A DNA stretch of 64,000 nucleotides from Sordaria brevicollis (taxonomy: Eukaryota > Ascomycota > Sordariomycetes > Sordariales > Sordariaceae), in assembly GCA_033439795.1 (NCBI GenBank), contig JAUTDP010000001.1:1488001-1552000 (forward strand). Direction: 5' to 3'. Each line of letters opens with the position of its first letter. The first letter of the stretch is position 1. The notes below the pieces were generated by a model that was not told where the DNA came from, ran no database searches, and was given only the letters and a program-made list of their open reading frames with translations. Below are positions 36,400 through 46,910 of the stretch, piece after piece. The translations under genes were made by a program, and so were the position numbers.

Positions 36400-39139
36400 G
36401 GTTAGAAAATACTCTTTTATAAAATAATTAATAATTTAATTAAAAATATTCTATTAAAACGTAAAAAAATTATACGAAAGAAGGAAATTATTATTCGAAT
36501 AGGAAGAGATTTATAATATTATAGCGATTTAAAAGCCGGGTAGGAATTTAAACGAAGATATTTATCGTTTATAGGGCGGTAAATATATTAGGGTAAATTA
36601 TTTAAAAAAGGGGAAGGCGGTTATTTATATAAATAAGAAATAGAACTTTAAGGATTTAAATTTCTATATTAAAAGAGATTAAACCTTTATAACGTTTAAA
36701 AATTTAAAGGAATTATTAACCGTCTATTCAATTTATTCCCCTATTAAAATATATAGAATACCGGAATACGAATAAAAATCTCCCCTTTTTAAATTCTTCG
36801 AAAAAAGACCCCCGGTAAGATATTAAATCGCAACCGTCGGGGACTTCAATTTCTATTATTCTAATTAGGATTTAGAGAATAGGATTAACCTAAAAGTTGA
36901 AAAATTCTTTATATAAATATAATAATAACGTATATAATTTATTACCCCTAAAGGGGAACCGATACGTATAAATAATATAATATAAGAAGAGAGAAATAGA
37001 ATAATCGATTACGTATAAATAATATTAAAAATCGAAACCGAATATTAAAGAGTATAATAATACGAATAAACCGATTCGGACTATTATCTTTAGGAAATTT
37101 AAATTTATATTAAAAGAAAAGTTAAAAAAGCGGAAATAAAAGAAAGTTATAATTAAAATTTAATAAATATAAAAAAGGTACGAAAAGTAACGTTATAACG
37201 GATTTCGGTCTTAGTGAAAATTAATACGAAAAAAGAATTAGAATTTATATTCGATAAATTCGATAAAGAATTTATAAATATAACGGAAGAATTCGTCCTA
37301 TATTAAAAGAAAAATCGAAAGAAAAGAACGAAATAATAAACGTTAAAATATAAAATAATAACGAAAAATACGAAGTAAAAGTAATAAAAATAATATAAGG
37401 AAAGAATATCCTTAAATTAGGTAAAATTTATAAAAATATCGATAAAAAAAAGAAGGATTAACGTAAAAATTTAATAAACGATATAATAAAAAAGCGTCGA
37501 AAAGGTATTAAAAAATTTAAATAAATTTTAAACCTTCGAAAAATAAACCCATATTCGAAATTATTTACTAATAAACCTATTCAAATTCCTAATTTTTAAA
37601 TAATATAAAAGAATAAAAGAAATCGAAAATTATAGTAATAAAGCGAATATTTTCACCGAACGCTTCTTCCCGAAAGTAAATATCTTTATAAATTATTTAC
37701 TTAATTAAACCCTTTTATTAAATATTAGCGATTCGTTATTTATTAACGAATTAATTACCGAGGAGGATATTTAAGAAATTTTATTTCGGATAATTCCGAA
37801 TAAAATACTAAACGTTAATTAATATTCGAATAAATTTTTAAAAATTTATAAAAAATTATTCCGAAAAATTATATAATTTTCGTAATTACGAATTTTCGTT
37901 TTAAATACTTCTTATAACGGTTTAAAAACGTAAAAATAATCGTTTTTAAAAAATTAGGAAAAACCGCCGTATAATAAAAGTTAACCAATACGTAGAGGTT
38001 AATTTTACTATTAAATAACGTTAAGAAAATCTTTAAAGCGTTCGTTATTAAAAAATTTATTTAAACCGCAAAAGAATTTAACCTCCTATTAAAGGGCTAA
38101 ATAAGCAATTGGGTAAACCGTTCGACCGAATTTATTATCCGTATCGTTATAAATATTATATATATAATTTAGAAATTCGGAGCCGTTACGTCGCTAATAC
38201 TCTTTAATTTTAAAAATATATTTAATAGAATTAATTATAAATAATTATTATATACTTTATAAAAAATGCAATTCTTATAATAGATTTTCGAATAAATAGC
38301 GAATTTCGTTAATAAATAAAGAGGTTCCCTCTTCTTCGACGACGAAATATCCGTTCCTTACGCTATAAAAGCTAAAATACCCTAAAATTCCCCCCTTTCT
38401 TTAATTCTTTTTATCCTTTTTATTATTTTATTATATTATAAATTAATTATAATTAAAAATATAATTATAATTAGCTTCGCTAACGATATTAATATTATCG
38501 CCGTAGCGAAAATTACCGAAGAAAATTATAAAATATTTTAAACGGTATAGGAAATTTGCTCCGAATAAGTAAGGGAGAGAAATATAAAATTCGAAGCGAA
38601 TAAAATAGAATTAATATATTTTACGCGGACGAAAATATTAAGAATAGAAATTTTCTAATTTAAGGACGTTATATTTCGACTAATAGAATCGATAAGATTC
38701 TTAAGCGTTTAATTAAATTATAAATTTAATTATCGAACCTACGTAAAAACTATTAAAAAGAAAATAAAAATTTAAACGAATATATTAATTCGGTTAATTA
38801 TAAAGATTTAAGGTTATTCCTTCGTTTATACGAAGGAGATTTATATTAAATATATTCGAAGTATAATTATATATAAAACTTTAGCCTTTTATTAGCCGAT
38901 AAAAATATATAATAAATTTTAAAGGATAATAATCGAATTAGTTAAATATTAAATTAAATACTTAAAAATCGTTATTAGGGCGTATAAGGTTACGCTAATA
39001 TAAAACTTTAAAACGGAAATTTTTTGCCCGCTATTCGACTTCTATTTTAATAAATAAGTAAGGGCTTTCAAAAAGAGATTCGCCCGTACGGATTAGGTTA
39101 AGTTCGTCCGAAAAATAATAATTTAAGTAATTAATTATA
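36400..39139 (+). pseudogene. LINE ORF2 remnant, copy B (N-terminal and RT part)
   Basis: Endonuclease motifs (DFNFYYSN near 36840; SDYYL near 37080), then the RT with the F-A-N-D-INI box near 38475 and the FCPLFDFY motif near 39020. The frame continues at 50628 beyond the inserted element with the RNase-H-like/knuckle end (about 50640-51345). Non-functional. Confidence 0.68.
39138..39139. repeat. Left target-site duplication (TA) of the Plavaka-type element
   Basis: An intact LINE copy reads AATTAATTATATTTAAATAAAACG here. The left flank ends ...AATTATA and the right flank starts TATTTAAATAAAACG, so TA is present at both junctions. A longer duplication of TACTTA/TATTTA with one C/T change is also possible. 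Confidence 0.6.
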
Positions 39140-39155
39140 CTTACCCAGCAATACC
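39140..39155 (+). repeat. Left terminal inverted repeat of the Plavaka-type element
   Basis: CTTACCCAGCAATACC; its partner is 50612-50627. Ten of the first fourteen positions match. CTTA, AGC and TA are shared and three of the four mismatches are transitions. Confidence 0.5.
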
Positions 39156-39332
39156 CCGCTACAGGTTACAGGGCATTAACTGTCCGTGGACTGTAAGTTG
39201 AACAGTTTACCGTAAATTGCAAGTTGCTGTCCATAGACCGTCCGAAGTTCTGGACTGTAAATTGTCATGCCACGGTAAATTGTTTTTTCCTCAGATTTGG
39301 GGGGTTCTCATTGGTCCAGCCAGTCTGCGCTC

Positions 39333-39362
39333 CAGGAGCCTGCAGGAGCCTGCAGGAGCCTA
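39333..39362 (+). repeat. Three copies of a 10-bp tandem repeat
   Basis: CAGGAGCCTG repeated three times, the last ending in A. Confidence 0.75.
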
Positions 39363-39640
39363 CATACGCACGAAAAATCTACAGCTGCAGCAATTGAAAA
39401 GGAAGGCGCGAGCCATGTACATTATCTACGGGTCTACCTGCCTGCCGCCCACCCTGCCGTCCACCCCGCGCACGGTCCACCCCATTGCCGGCCCAGCTGC
39501 CGGCCCAGCACCTGCACCCCGGCACCCCGGCGCTTGGCCCAGCACCTGCACCCGGCCCAGCACCCAGCACCTGCACCGAACGCCAATCGCATGCAATTAG
39601 GAAGAAGGGTGGGATAGACTTACTGAGCAGATGGATCAAT

Positions 39641-39708
39641 GCTGCTGAATGCAGAATGCTGCTGAATGCAGAATGCTGCTGAATGCAGAATGCTGCTGAA
39701 TGCAGAAT
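39641..39708 (+). repeat. 17-bp minisatellite, four units
   Basis: Four perfect units of GCTGCTGAATGCAGAAT in the non-coding left end of the element. No RIP is visible in it. Confidence 0.85.
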
Positions 39709-40459
39709 GCGGTATCTGGGAACGTGGTCAATTCAGGGGTAAACGTTCATTGTATACTTAGTTAGATGTGATGAACTGTTTGCATTGTCAGTGCAGAAAA
39801 ACTTCGAAAGGCACGGTTCACTGATGGTCAGCATGTATCATTGGCATTGCGGTCAGATAGCTGTTATTGAATATGTCTGGATTGATACGCTTTGTTCGAA
39901 ACTGTTGCTACTAGATACTGCACATCGTTGATGGTTAGCATACAAACAAAGGAAGGGAGGACAACAGACATAGCATACCATAAATAAGAAGACAAATTGT
40001 CGACCGAGCAAACCATCATAACCTGCGTTTCTATCAGTAAGCCAGTCTCGCAAAGGGAACAACAAATATCGCCATACCATCTACATCCAGATGATGTCCC
40101 AGTTAACCCAGACCAATTTCCGTTGGTGTTGACCACCGCGATCATCAAACTTCGACACATCGATAATATAAATCTTATCCGTTAGCACGGCTGGCAAGCC
40201 AATAATGAGAGTCTCACCGGTTTCCTCGACAAGTGGTAGCTCTAGCGCAGTATCTATACGGTCTGTCGGCTTAACCTTGGTTAGCACAAGAAAAATCCGA
40301 CGTTCGTCATATTTCTTCTGCTCGTATGCAAAGATGTAGTCGATACGGCCAATATTGAAGCCATTCCCATCGTCGTTATCGCCGGGCGTGGGGCCGGGTG
40401 CGCCGGAGCGGCTAAACCGAATATAGTTACCGATCCCGAAAGTATAACGTCGAAGGGAC

Positions 40460-40829
40460 CTGTACACGGGCCAGATATAGGCCTTTATTAGCTAGTTGTC
40501 CGGTCTCGCAAGCCAAGAGTGCTCGGGCGTACTCAGATGTGTTCATAGGCGTGGATGTAACGCTGACGTGAGTCATTTTATGGCCTGTCATATAGACTAC
40601 ATGAGTGCATCACTGTCCGTCACTATCCGTCATATAGACAACACTATTGCATCACATTAACAAAGTATTCAGACTCCCCGCGGGACATGCGGCATTAACA
40701 GGAACTGCCAGCTGTTGCAGGGAGGACATGGGCATGGGGAGGACATGGGCATGGGGAGGACATGGGCATGGGGAGGACATGGGCATGGAGGATATGGGCA
40801 TGGAGGACATGGGCATGGAGGACACGTAC
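40460..40829 (-). other. Transposase intron 3 containing a minisatellite
   Basis: Inferred from GTACGTGTCC at the donor and CCGTGTACAG at the acceptor; splicing joins VSFADG to SLRRYTFGIG in phase 2. It is 370 bases, long for such a fungal gene, because a 15/17-bp tandem repeat fills part of it. Without this intron the frame would run into an implausible SMPMSSMPISS repeat and stop. Confidence 0.6.
40722..40826 (-). repeat. 15/17-bp minisatellite (GGACATGGGCATGGGGA type)
   Basis: About three units of 17 bases followed by three of 15 bases, differing by loss of GG. It lies within intron 3 of the transposase, directly after the donor site on the transcribed strand. Confidence 0.85.
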
Positions 40830-41420
40830 CCATCGGCAAACGACACTTTCTTACTGTACTGCAGGCCACCCGCAGCGAATCGCAACACTCGAATACCGTA
40901 GTCTAGCTCGTACGCTCGAGATAAAGTACGGCGGAAGGGATTAGTTATCGAAGTAGCGGACAACGCCAAATAGCCAGAAGGCCCAACAATAGGATAATAT
41001 ACCCGCCTCATACCTTTCTTGATCCTACTAATAATACTGGGGCCAATGTGTATATTCGTCGCCGAATCTGGGATATCGAATTCTAATTCCTCGATTTGCT
41101 TCCGTTTTTTCGCACTAGGTTGTCGTTCGTCTTCGTAGACTATAGCTTCGCGTAAATTAGGAATTTGGTATACAATGCGGCGAATTTGCTCGATCAATTC
41201 GGGGTCGGTAATCGAAAAGGAGTTCGATAGTGCGAATCGGATCGTATAGTCTAAACGTTCTTACTCGAGGATCTATCGTTCGATATCCTTGCCGTTAGTC
41301 GTCTTTACTATCTTTTTGCCTCTTCTATATAGTTATTAGTATTTATTCAATTGAGCTATAACCTATATTCCCGGCGTCGGGTTTTTATACGTTAATCTTA
41401 TAGCCCGTATTACGTACGGA

Positions 41421-41534
41421 CTATACCTAATCTATGCCTGTGCTGTGCTATGCCTGTGCCTGGCGGGCGCCAAGACATTAATTCAGGAGTACATTGGTAT
41501 ATCGACTCAGGGGTAATGAAAAGAATTTACTTAC
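41421..41534 (-). other. Transposase intron 2
   Basis: 114 bases, donor GTAAGTAAAT and acceptor TTAGGTATAG. Exon ends fit in phase 2 (LLEEKYHN then PYVIRAI). The intron contains unmutated CA/TG-rich sequence (CCTGTGCTGTGC), unlike the exons around it. Confidence 0.6.
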
Positions 41535-43080
41535 TTATGGTATTTCTCTTCTAGGAGCACGTTCAATAACCTAGGCGGACCATACTCTTAGTAGAATTCG
41601 ATATAATGTACGCCGATATGTATATTCGGTCGTAATGCCTTTATAACGAATTTCTTCGTACGTTTTAGGATGGTGGTGGCTTCTACAGCTGTATTTGCAA
41701 CTATACCGGCTTCTTCGTCTTCGACCATAATATTGTCGATGTCTTGTTCGACTTCATTTTGGCTACTCGCAACGCTAATGCTTATGCCCGATATAGAAGA
41801 CCGTTGAGAAGGCAGTAATTCTGGACGAGTACGAGCCGCATATAGATTATTCCTTGCCTGTAGATTATTAGCAGTAGCCTCTACTGCTGCATTGCATAGT
41901 TTTGTATACCACTACCTCCCTTACAATATATAGTACTCGAACTTATCGTATACATCTCGTATATTCCTAGTGTTTATAGTTATGGTATTACTTTGAGCCA
42001 TTGCAGCTAGTGCTCTAATAAAATTAGTAATTAGGATTAGATCTTGCTCGTATACCGTGTCTTCGTCTTCGTCTTCGTCTTCGTTACGGTCTGGTTGAAT
42101 GATGGACTTCCAGGCCTCCCAGGTATGCTTCTCGATATGATCTTTACGAAGCCACGCTGCAAAAAATGGGGGTGCGATAATAGACCATTTGGCATGGTCT
42201 GTTAAGGTGTAACTACTAAGGTATGATATTGGGGATGGTAGGGCAGTCCAGCCAGGAGGAAACGGCCAATGTCGAATATTATAGCTATATTCTGCTTTGG
42301 CTTTAGACGTTAAGAAGACCTCGAGTATCATCTCATGGGTCTCGGCGACAATACCCTTATACTCAGAATGTGCTGGGTCTGGAGGTCTTGTTAGAATGAT
42401 GTCCAATGCTGGGGTTAGGTCGAATAAGGCTGGCCGGGTTAAACTGATTCCCCATTGTGTCTTATATGCTGTTTGACTAGCGTTGGTGGTTAAGTTGACA
42501 TCAATTTCTTCCCGCATTTGTAGATGTTGGTGATGATACCGTTTAATTTCTGGGTTATGTGCAAAGTCTTTTAGTACATCTTGTCGATTAACAATATGTT
42601 CTGGACCAATGAAACAAAACCGGCAAAATTTTTGACCTCCAATGCCGACTACCCCTGAATTCTAGTTCTACTGTGGTATATCACCCGTGTAACATATTGT
42701 GAATATTGATACTAGTATTGACCTTCCGTTGACCTGCATGACTATACCCTTTTCCAGCGGCATTATACATCCTAATGCTTTAACGATATCGTTGAAATTC
42801 GAGGTATGGGGACCGAGCGTTATAGGGAAGATATTTGCATTTCGAGCGCGAATCTTAAATGGCAGACCAGCGGGTGACTGATATACCCCCATGACAGATC
42901 TGTATACATTGCGGTAAACGCCAAATCCGTCAATGAAAGTAAAGACAAGGCAACTAAGTACCTCAATGCCGCCATGAACTTAATCCCAGTACTATTCGAA
43001 TAGGTCACGGCCAAACTCCTTGAGCTCGAGGGATGCTCGGATTGGATGCGTGAATGCAAGCGGATAGATTCTGAATGCTG

Positions 43081-43140
43081 GGGAAGAATCTGCTGGGGAA
43101 GAATCTGCTGGGGAAGAATCTGCTGGGGAAGAATTGTCTG
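43081..43140 (-). repeat. 15-bp in-frame minisatellite coding for a PADSS repeat
   Basis: Four units of GGGAAGAATCTGCTG within transposase exon 2. Being a multiple of three it encodes (S-S-P-A-D)n and keeps the frame. It lies just before the catalytic core, where a length change would probably be tolerated. Confidence 0.85.
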
Positions 43141-44520
43141 CTTGGTAACCATCTGGGTGGTCGTTGGGCACCATGTCGACAACACGTCGGACAAGGAAAT
43201 GGCCGGGCTTCCAATCGATATCTGGCTCGGTCGTGTACTTTCTGAACGACCTTTTTTCCTTCCTATTTTTGCCTTTGGGTGGCACTGGCGGACTGGGGTC
43301 GTTTAGATTGTCGCCATCGAAGTAATCCTGGATGACAGGCGCGAACTGGTCGGCCGCAGTCTGAGGGATCTATATCTCCCGGTCTAATCGTAAAACTAAC
43401 TTATACTATCCAAATAATATACCGCGACCGATCTGGTATTATACACCGATACTAAGTATATCTTTATTAATATCGTTGATATACATGCACTCGTTGATAA
43501 TCAAGGTAACCTCGCCGACCTGTTTATAAATATTCGACGTAAAATTTTTGCCGATACATCGAATACGGCCAATATATATACGCTAATTAGAGTGGTCTTC
43601 GGGAAGTTAATAATGGTATACTGGGTTCGAAGCTGCAATTTCGTCGCCGCAATAATAGTAGATGAAATCTAATGGAAAGATAGCCTTGCTATTGTCTTCA
43701 GAGTTGCTAATGAAATGCGCGTACTCTCCAGACGTTATACGAATAGACGATGACCAATATAGTGAATAATATAATTCTATTAGATTATCGACGAAATGCG
43801 CCATACCCTTATATATATATGCGGTAGTGTCGGAGTTAAAGAATGATTAATATAGGGAATATGGATTTATGAAGTATAACTATCCTAGTACTTTAAATGG
43901 ATCATCTTCTTCTCCTTTACTAATTGTAATTGGAAATTACTTTTTCTTGCGTATAGCCGCCTCTATTATTATTTTAGAAGATAGTAGTTAAATTAGTGCT
44001 AGTCGTATATCGATTAAAGGTAGCCGTCGTTGTATATAATTCTTCAATGTCTCTAACTGCTTGGGTAGACTTTGAATAACGTAAATTGGTCCACCGTCTT
44101 GTCCCCGTAGTATACTAAGGATTTCGTACTATATTTTGTACCATTTCTACGAACGTTTATTAATAATAGCATATAGTGCGACGGCTAGATGGAAATCTGG
44201 TATATATTCGTATTTATTGTAAGGAGCATAGATAAGTTCTAACGTATCGGAAATAAGACCGCGTGATGTAGTACCGATTGGAATGTCTGCACCTGCTTCT
44301 TCTTGGTCTGCTTGCTCGGCAACCCAGTCGTCCACGAAATCTTCCTCGAATGCGCATATCTCTGGTCCAAGGTCTTCCTCATCGCGCTCGTTATAATCGA
44401 TATCGAGGCGGAGCTGTTCTTCGTCGTAACCAGCGGGTAGTGCATCACCGGCAGCGTCATGCATAAGATTCTCGAGTCTTTGACGGATATCTATCAAATC
44501 GAAGCCTTCGTAGACATCTT

Positions 44521-44606
44521 CTGGGTTAATAATGCCTAGTTTTTATATATTAGCCGTCGGCGTAAACAGTAAGCGCACAGATACACTCAAAAGGATAGAA
44601 ACTTAC
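44521..44606 (-). other. Transposase intron 1
   Basis: 86 bases, donor GTAAGTTTCT and acceptor TTAACCCAG. It joins NDEDE to DVYEGFDLIDIRQRL in phase 1. Confidence 0.62.
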
Positions 44607-44916
44607 CATCCTCATCATTATCATCATCATCACCTTCTTAAATATCTTCCCAATTATTGTCATCGTTATTGTCAAATGCTGCGCCAGCCTCAGACATAAC
44701 CGTATCGTTGTCGGCATCGAAAAGAGGGGCAAAACCGGGCGACTTTGATCTTGATTTTGACCGACGAGGTTGGTTGGCTTGCTGATATGGGTAGATTCCA
44801 GGGAGGGGTACGCGCCGACCAGTCCTCAGTGGGGGTGGTCTGTTAATAATGCGGTTAACCCATAACGGATTGTCGTTATTGTTGTCTTTGACCGCATGGG
44901 TCCGTCGGCGAGGCAT

Positions 44917-45915
44917 GATGAGGGTTTGACCATCAGAAAGAAAGAGGGAAGATGATGTTGTAGATGGAAGATTTGTGTGGTCGCAAAGACTGATCGCAAA
45001 GACTGGTCGCAAAGACTGGTCGCAAAGACTGATCGCAAAGACTGATCGCAAAGACTGATCGCGTAAAGCGCGACTAATCGCAAGAAGGCTGCAGTGATCA
45101 CAAGAAGGTTGATCACAAGAATAATACGACTGGCTGTGATATGTAAGAGGGAGAGTTTAGTAACCTGAAGGCTGGCGCCCGCCCCTAGCTCCGAGAGGTA
45201 GACCCACATTCCCCTGCCAAGACCTGCCAAACGGACAGGGGTCCACTAGAACGAGCCGCATCCCGTCCATCCTTCTTAGACGGACCCATAGACCCACTTA
45301 ATTCTTCATTCACGGGCACGCTAGCGCAAACAATCAACAACACCACGAACTATCACCACATTCACTAACCGTCAAATACAACCTCCGCCATTTCATCCCG
45401 TCTCTATGACTATTCACTAACGAAGAAGGCACCAGGAAGGACATAACTCATCGACCCCGCGAGCAAACAATACCCCGCCATGGAGTGGACGCGGCTGGCG
45501 ACCTTGGTCGCCATTCACGCTGATAACAGTCACCGTCTGAACTTTTCGATATCATTCACGTCCTTTAGAACAATCCAGAAGGCGCCGAGCAAACGAACAA
45601 CGACCCATCTGACATTCGTTATCGATAAATACCAGTCACCCGCCGTTCATCCCATCTCTCGAAAGTACATGGCAGCATTCCAAATCGAGTGAATGGGAGC
45701 AAACACAACCATCCACATCCACCCATCTACTCGAGCCCCGCCAAACTTCCTCCCACAAAAAAAATCGTTGAAACTCTCCTCCTTCATCAACTCTCCTTCT
45801 TCATCAAACTTTCCTTCGTCAAACTCGTTACCCAAACCGTCAGATCTTTGCCTTCCTGCAATACCCAACCACCAGGACAGATCAAACTTCCACTTTGCGA
45901 GTCGCCGTCATCAAG
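44917..45915. promoter_or_regulatory. Shared promoter region between the two divergent genes
   Basis: About 1.0 kb between the transposase ATG (minus strand, 44916) and the ATG of the second gene (plus strand, 45916). Pyrimidine-rich stretches, a common feature of fungal promoters, lie just upstream of each start: about 44934-44965 read on the minus strand, and about 45771-45830 on the plus strand (CTCTCCTTCTTCATCAAAC type). A 13-bp minisatellite sits at 44981-45058 and GATCACAAGAAGGTT-like repeats lie at about 45090-45120. Short open frames inside it (for example 45480-45692) have no support as genes. Confidence 0.5.
44981..45058 (+). repeat. 13-bp minisatellite, six units
   Basis: Six units of TCGCAAAGACTG(A/G) located 65 bases upstream of the transposase start. 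It is possibly part of the 5' untranslated region or a regulatory array. Confidence 0.85.
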
Positions 45916-46104
45916 ATGGAGGGCTCTGCAAACAGGAAGCGCAAGCCGGCTGGTGCTCCGCCCAATCCCAAGGCAAAGAGAACGGTCAGCTTCGAGGGCT
46001 TTGACGATGATGACCAGCTTGTCGACAATACACAAGCACCGTCGTATACACAGCAGCGTTTTGATATTGGCACCAACCCCCAGCTTCAACTTACACAAAG
46101 CCAA

Positions 46105-46162
46105 GTATGTTGTTCTCTTTTTCTTGATCATTTGAAACACATCATACTAACTAGCATTCTAG
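46105..46162 (+). other. Intron of the second Plavaka-element gene
   Basis: 58 bases with GTATGT donor, a CTAAC branch-like site and a TTCTAG acceptor. It joins QLQLTQSQ to EQPNFSSSAE in phase 0 and switches to the frame that then stays continuous to 49789. Confidence 0.7.
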
Positions 46163-46623
46163 GAACAACCCAACTTTTCGTCGTCGGCCGAGCCTACCCC
46201 AGGTTCACGTACTGTGATCAAGAAAAACCTCAAGAAGACCATGTATACCGAGTCCAGTGGAACAACTTCGACCGACCCCCTCACCAAGGATTCCCAGGCG
46301 GCGTCCCGTCCCAAACCCACTACCGCCCCCAAGACCAAGGTTGTACCCAAGACCATTACGCCCAAGCCTCTTGTGGCCAAGACCACCACCCCTAAGCCTC
46401 TTGCGCCCAAGACCACCACCCCCCAGATGACATCACAGGGCGGTTATGGTCAACAACATCAACCTCAACATCAACAAAACTTGGGCGACAACTCGTCAAA
46501 GTTCAACACTTGGTCACCTGGCAAAAAGATGTCCCCGTTTCAACAGCAGCAGCCTACTGGTGGTAGCCAGTATCAACCTTCACCACTCGGACAGAGCCAA
46601 CAGTCTTCTGAGCTTGGTTACCA

Positions 46624-46910
46624 TGCCCCTCCTCCCTTGGTCGCCAGAGGTGGTCGCGGCGGCAATCGCGGTGGTCGCGGTCGTGGCCAGGATGCGCCTC
46701 CTCCCTTGGTCCCCAGAGGTGGTCGCGGCGGCAATCGCGGTGGTCGCGGTCGTGGCCAGGATGCGCCTCCTCCCTTGGTCCCCAGAGGTGGTCGCGGCGG
46801 CAATCGCGGTGCTGATCGCGGTGGTCGCGGTGCTAATCGCGGTGCTGATCGCGGTGGTCGCGGTCGTGGCCAGGACGCCCCTCCCTTGGTCCCCAGAGGT
46901 GGTCGCAATC
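46624..46910 (+). repeat. 69-bp in-frame tandem repeat encoding RGG units
   Basis: Units start at 46624, 46693 and 46762 (exactly 69 bases apart), with a degenerate extension to about 46910. Each encodes APPPLVPRGGRGGNRGGRGR-type sequence plus GQD. No RIP stops occur in it. Confidence 0.8.

Larger units (their letters stand above)
34643..39139 (+). mobile_element. Full-length LINE copy B, part 1
   Basis: Plus-strand copy inserted in copy A with a 13-bp target duplication (ACTTCGTAATTTA, 34630-34642 and 53118-53130). It contains the 5' signature near 34675, the poly-C tract 35259-35269, ORF1 to 36308, and ORF2 from about 36400. It is interrupted inside the C-terminal part of ORF2 at 39139 by the GC-rich island and resumes at 50628. 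The two parts sum to about 6.98 kb, the same as copies C and I, which shows that nothing else is missing. Confidence 0.87.
39156..40080. other. Left subterminal non-coding region
   Basis: No gene supported. It contains short motifs also found at the other end in complement: CTGTAAGTTG (39191-39200), ACCGTAAATTG (39209-39219), GTCCATAGACCGT (39229-39241), GACTGTAAATTG (39253-39264) and ACGGTAAATTG (39272-39282). These could be binding sites of a transposon protein. It also contains a GC-rich CCAGCACCTGCACC-type repetitive stretch (39485-39585). Open frames of 60-127 codons here are explained by low-complexity GC-rich sequence. Confidence 0.55.
40081..44916 (-). pseudogene. Plavaka/Tnp2-like transposase, four exons, RIP-inactivated
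   Basis: Model: exons 44916-44607, 44520-41535, 41420-40830 and 40459-40081, with phases that join exactly to 1421 codons. Introns have GTAAGT...CAG, GTAAGT...TAG and GTACGT...CAG borders. The start ATG (MPRRRTHAVK) is the first in frame and follows a pyrimidine-rich stretch. The core resembles Plavaka transposases: IDGFGVYRNVYRSVMGVY (first catalytic Asp about residue 634), FPITLGPH (668-675), FTICYTGDIPQ, and a CRFCFIG zinc ribbon (Cys736/739). An acidic N-terminus (EDDDDN; DEEDLGPE) and a C-terminal TFGIGNYIRF region complete it. The reaction is cut-and-paste transposition of the host element (family knowledge). About 24 in-frame TAA/TAG codons lie where Gln fits (for example WEDI-stop-EG, PQ-stop-N-stop-NSG) and I find no TGA; this is RIP. 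It is divergent from the 45916 gene. Confidence 0.78.

Noticed and set aside
39217..39639. Several overlapping open frames (65-127 codons) at the left end of the element.
   Set aside because: GC-rich low-complexity DNA is open on several frames of both strands at once; no frame is favoured and no homology is apparent.
40652..40829. Continuation of the transposase frame as SMPMSSMPISSMPMSS...
   Set aside because: A GTACGT donor sits right before the repeat, and splicing to CAG at 40460 restores a sensible C-terminus in the correct phase.
45480..45692. 70-codon ORF between the two divergent genes.
   Set aside because: It lies in the promoter interval, overlaps pyrimidine-rich and repeated sequence, and has no recognisable feature.
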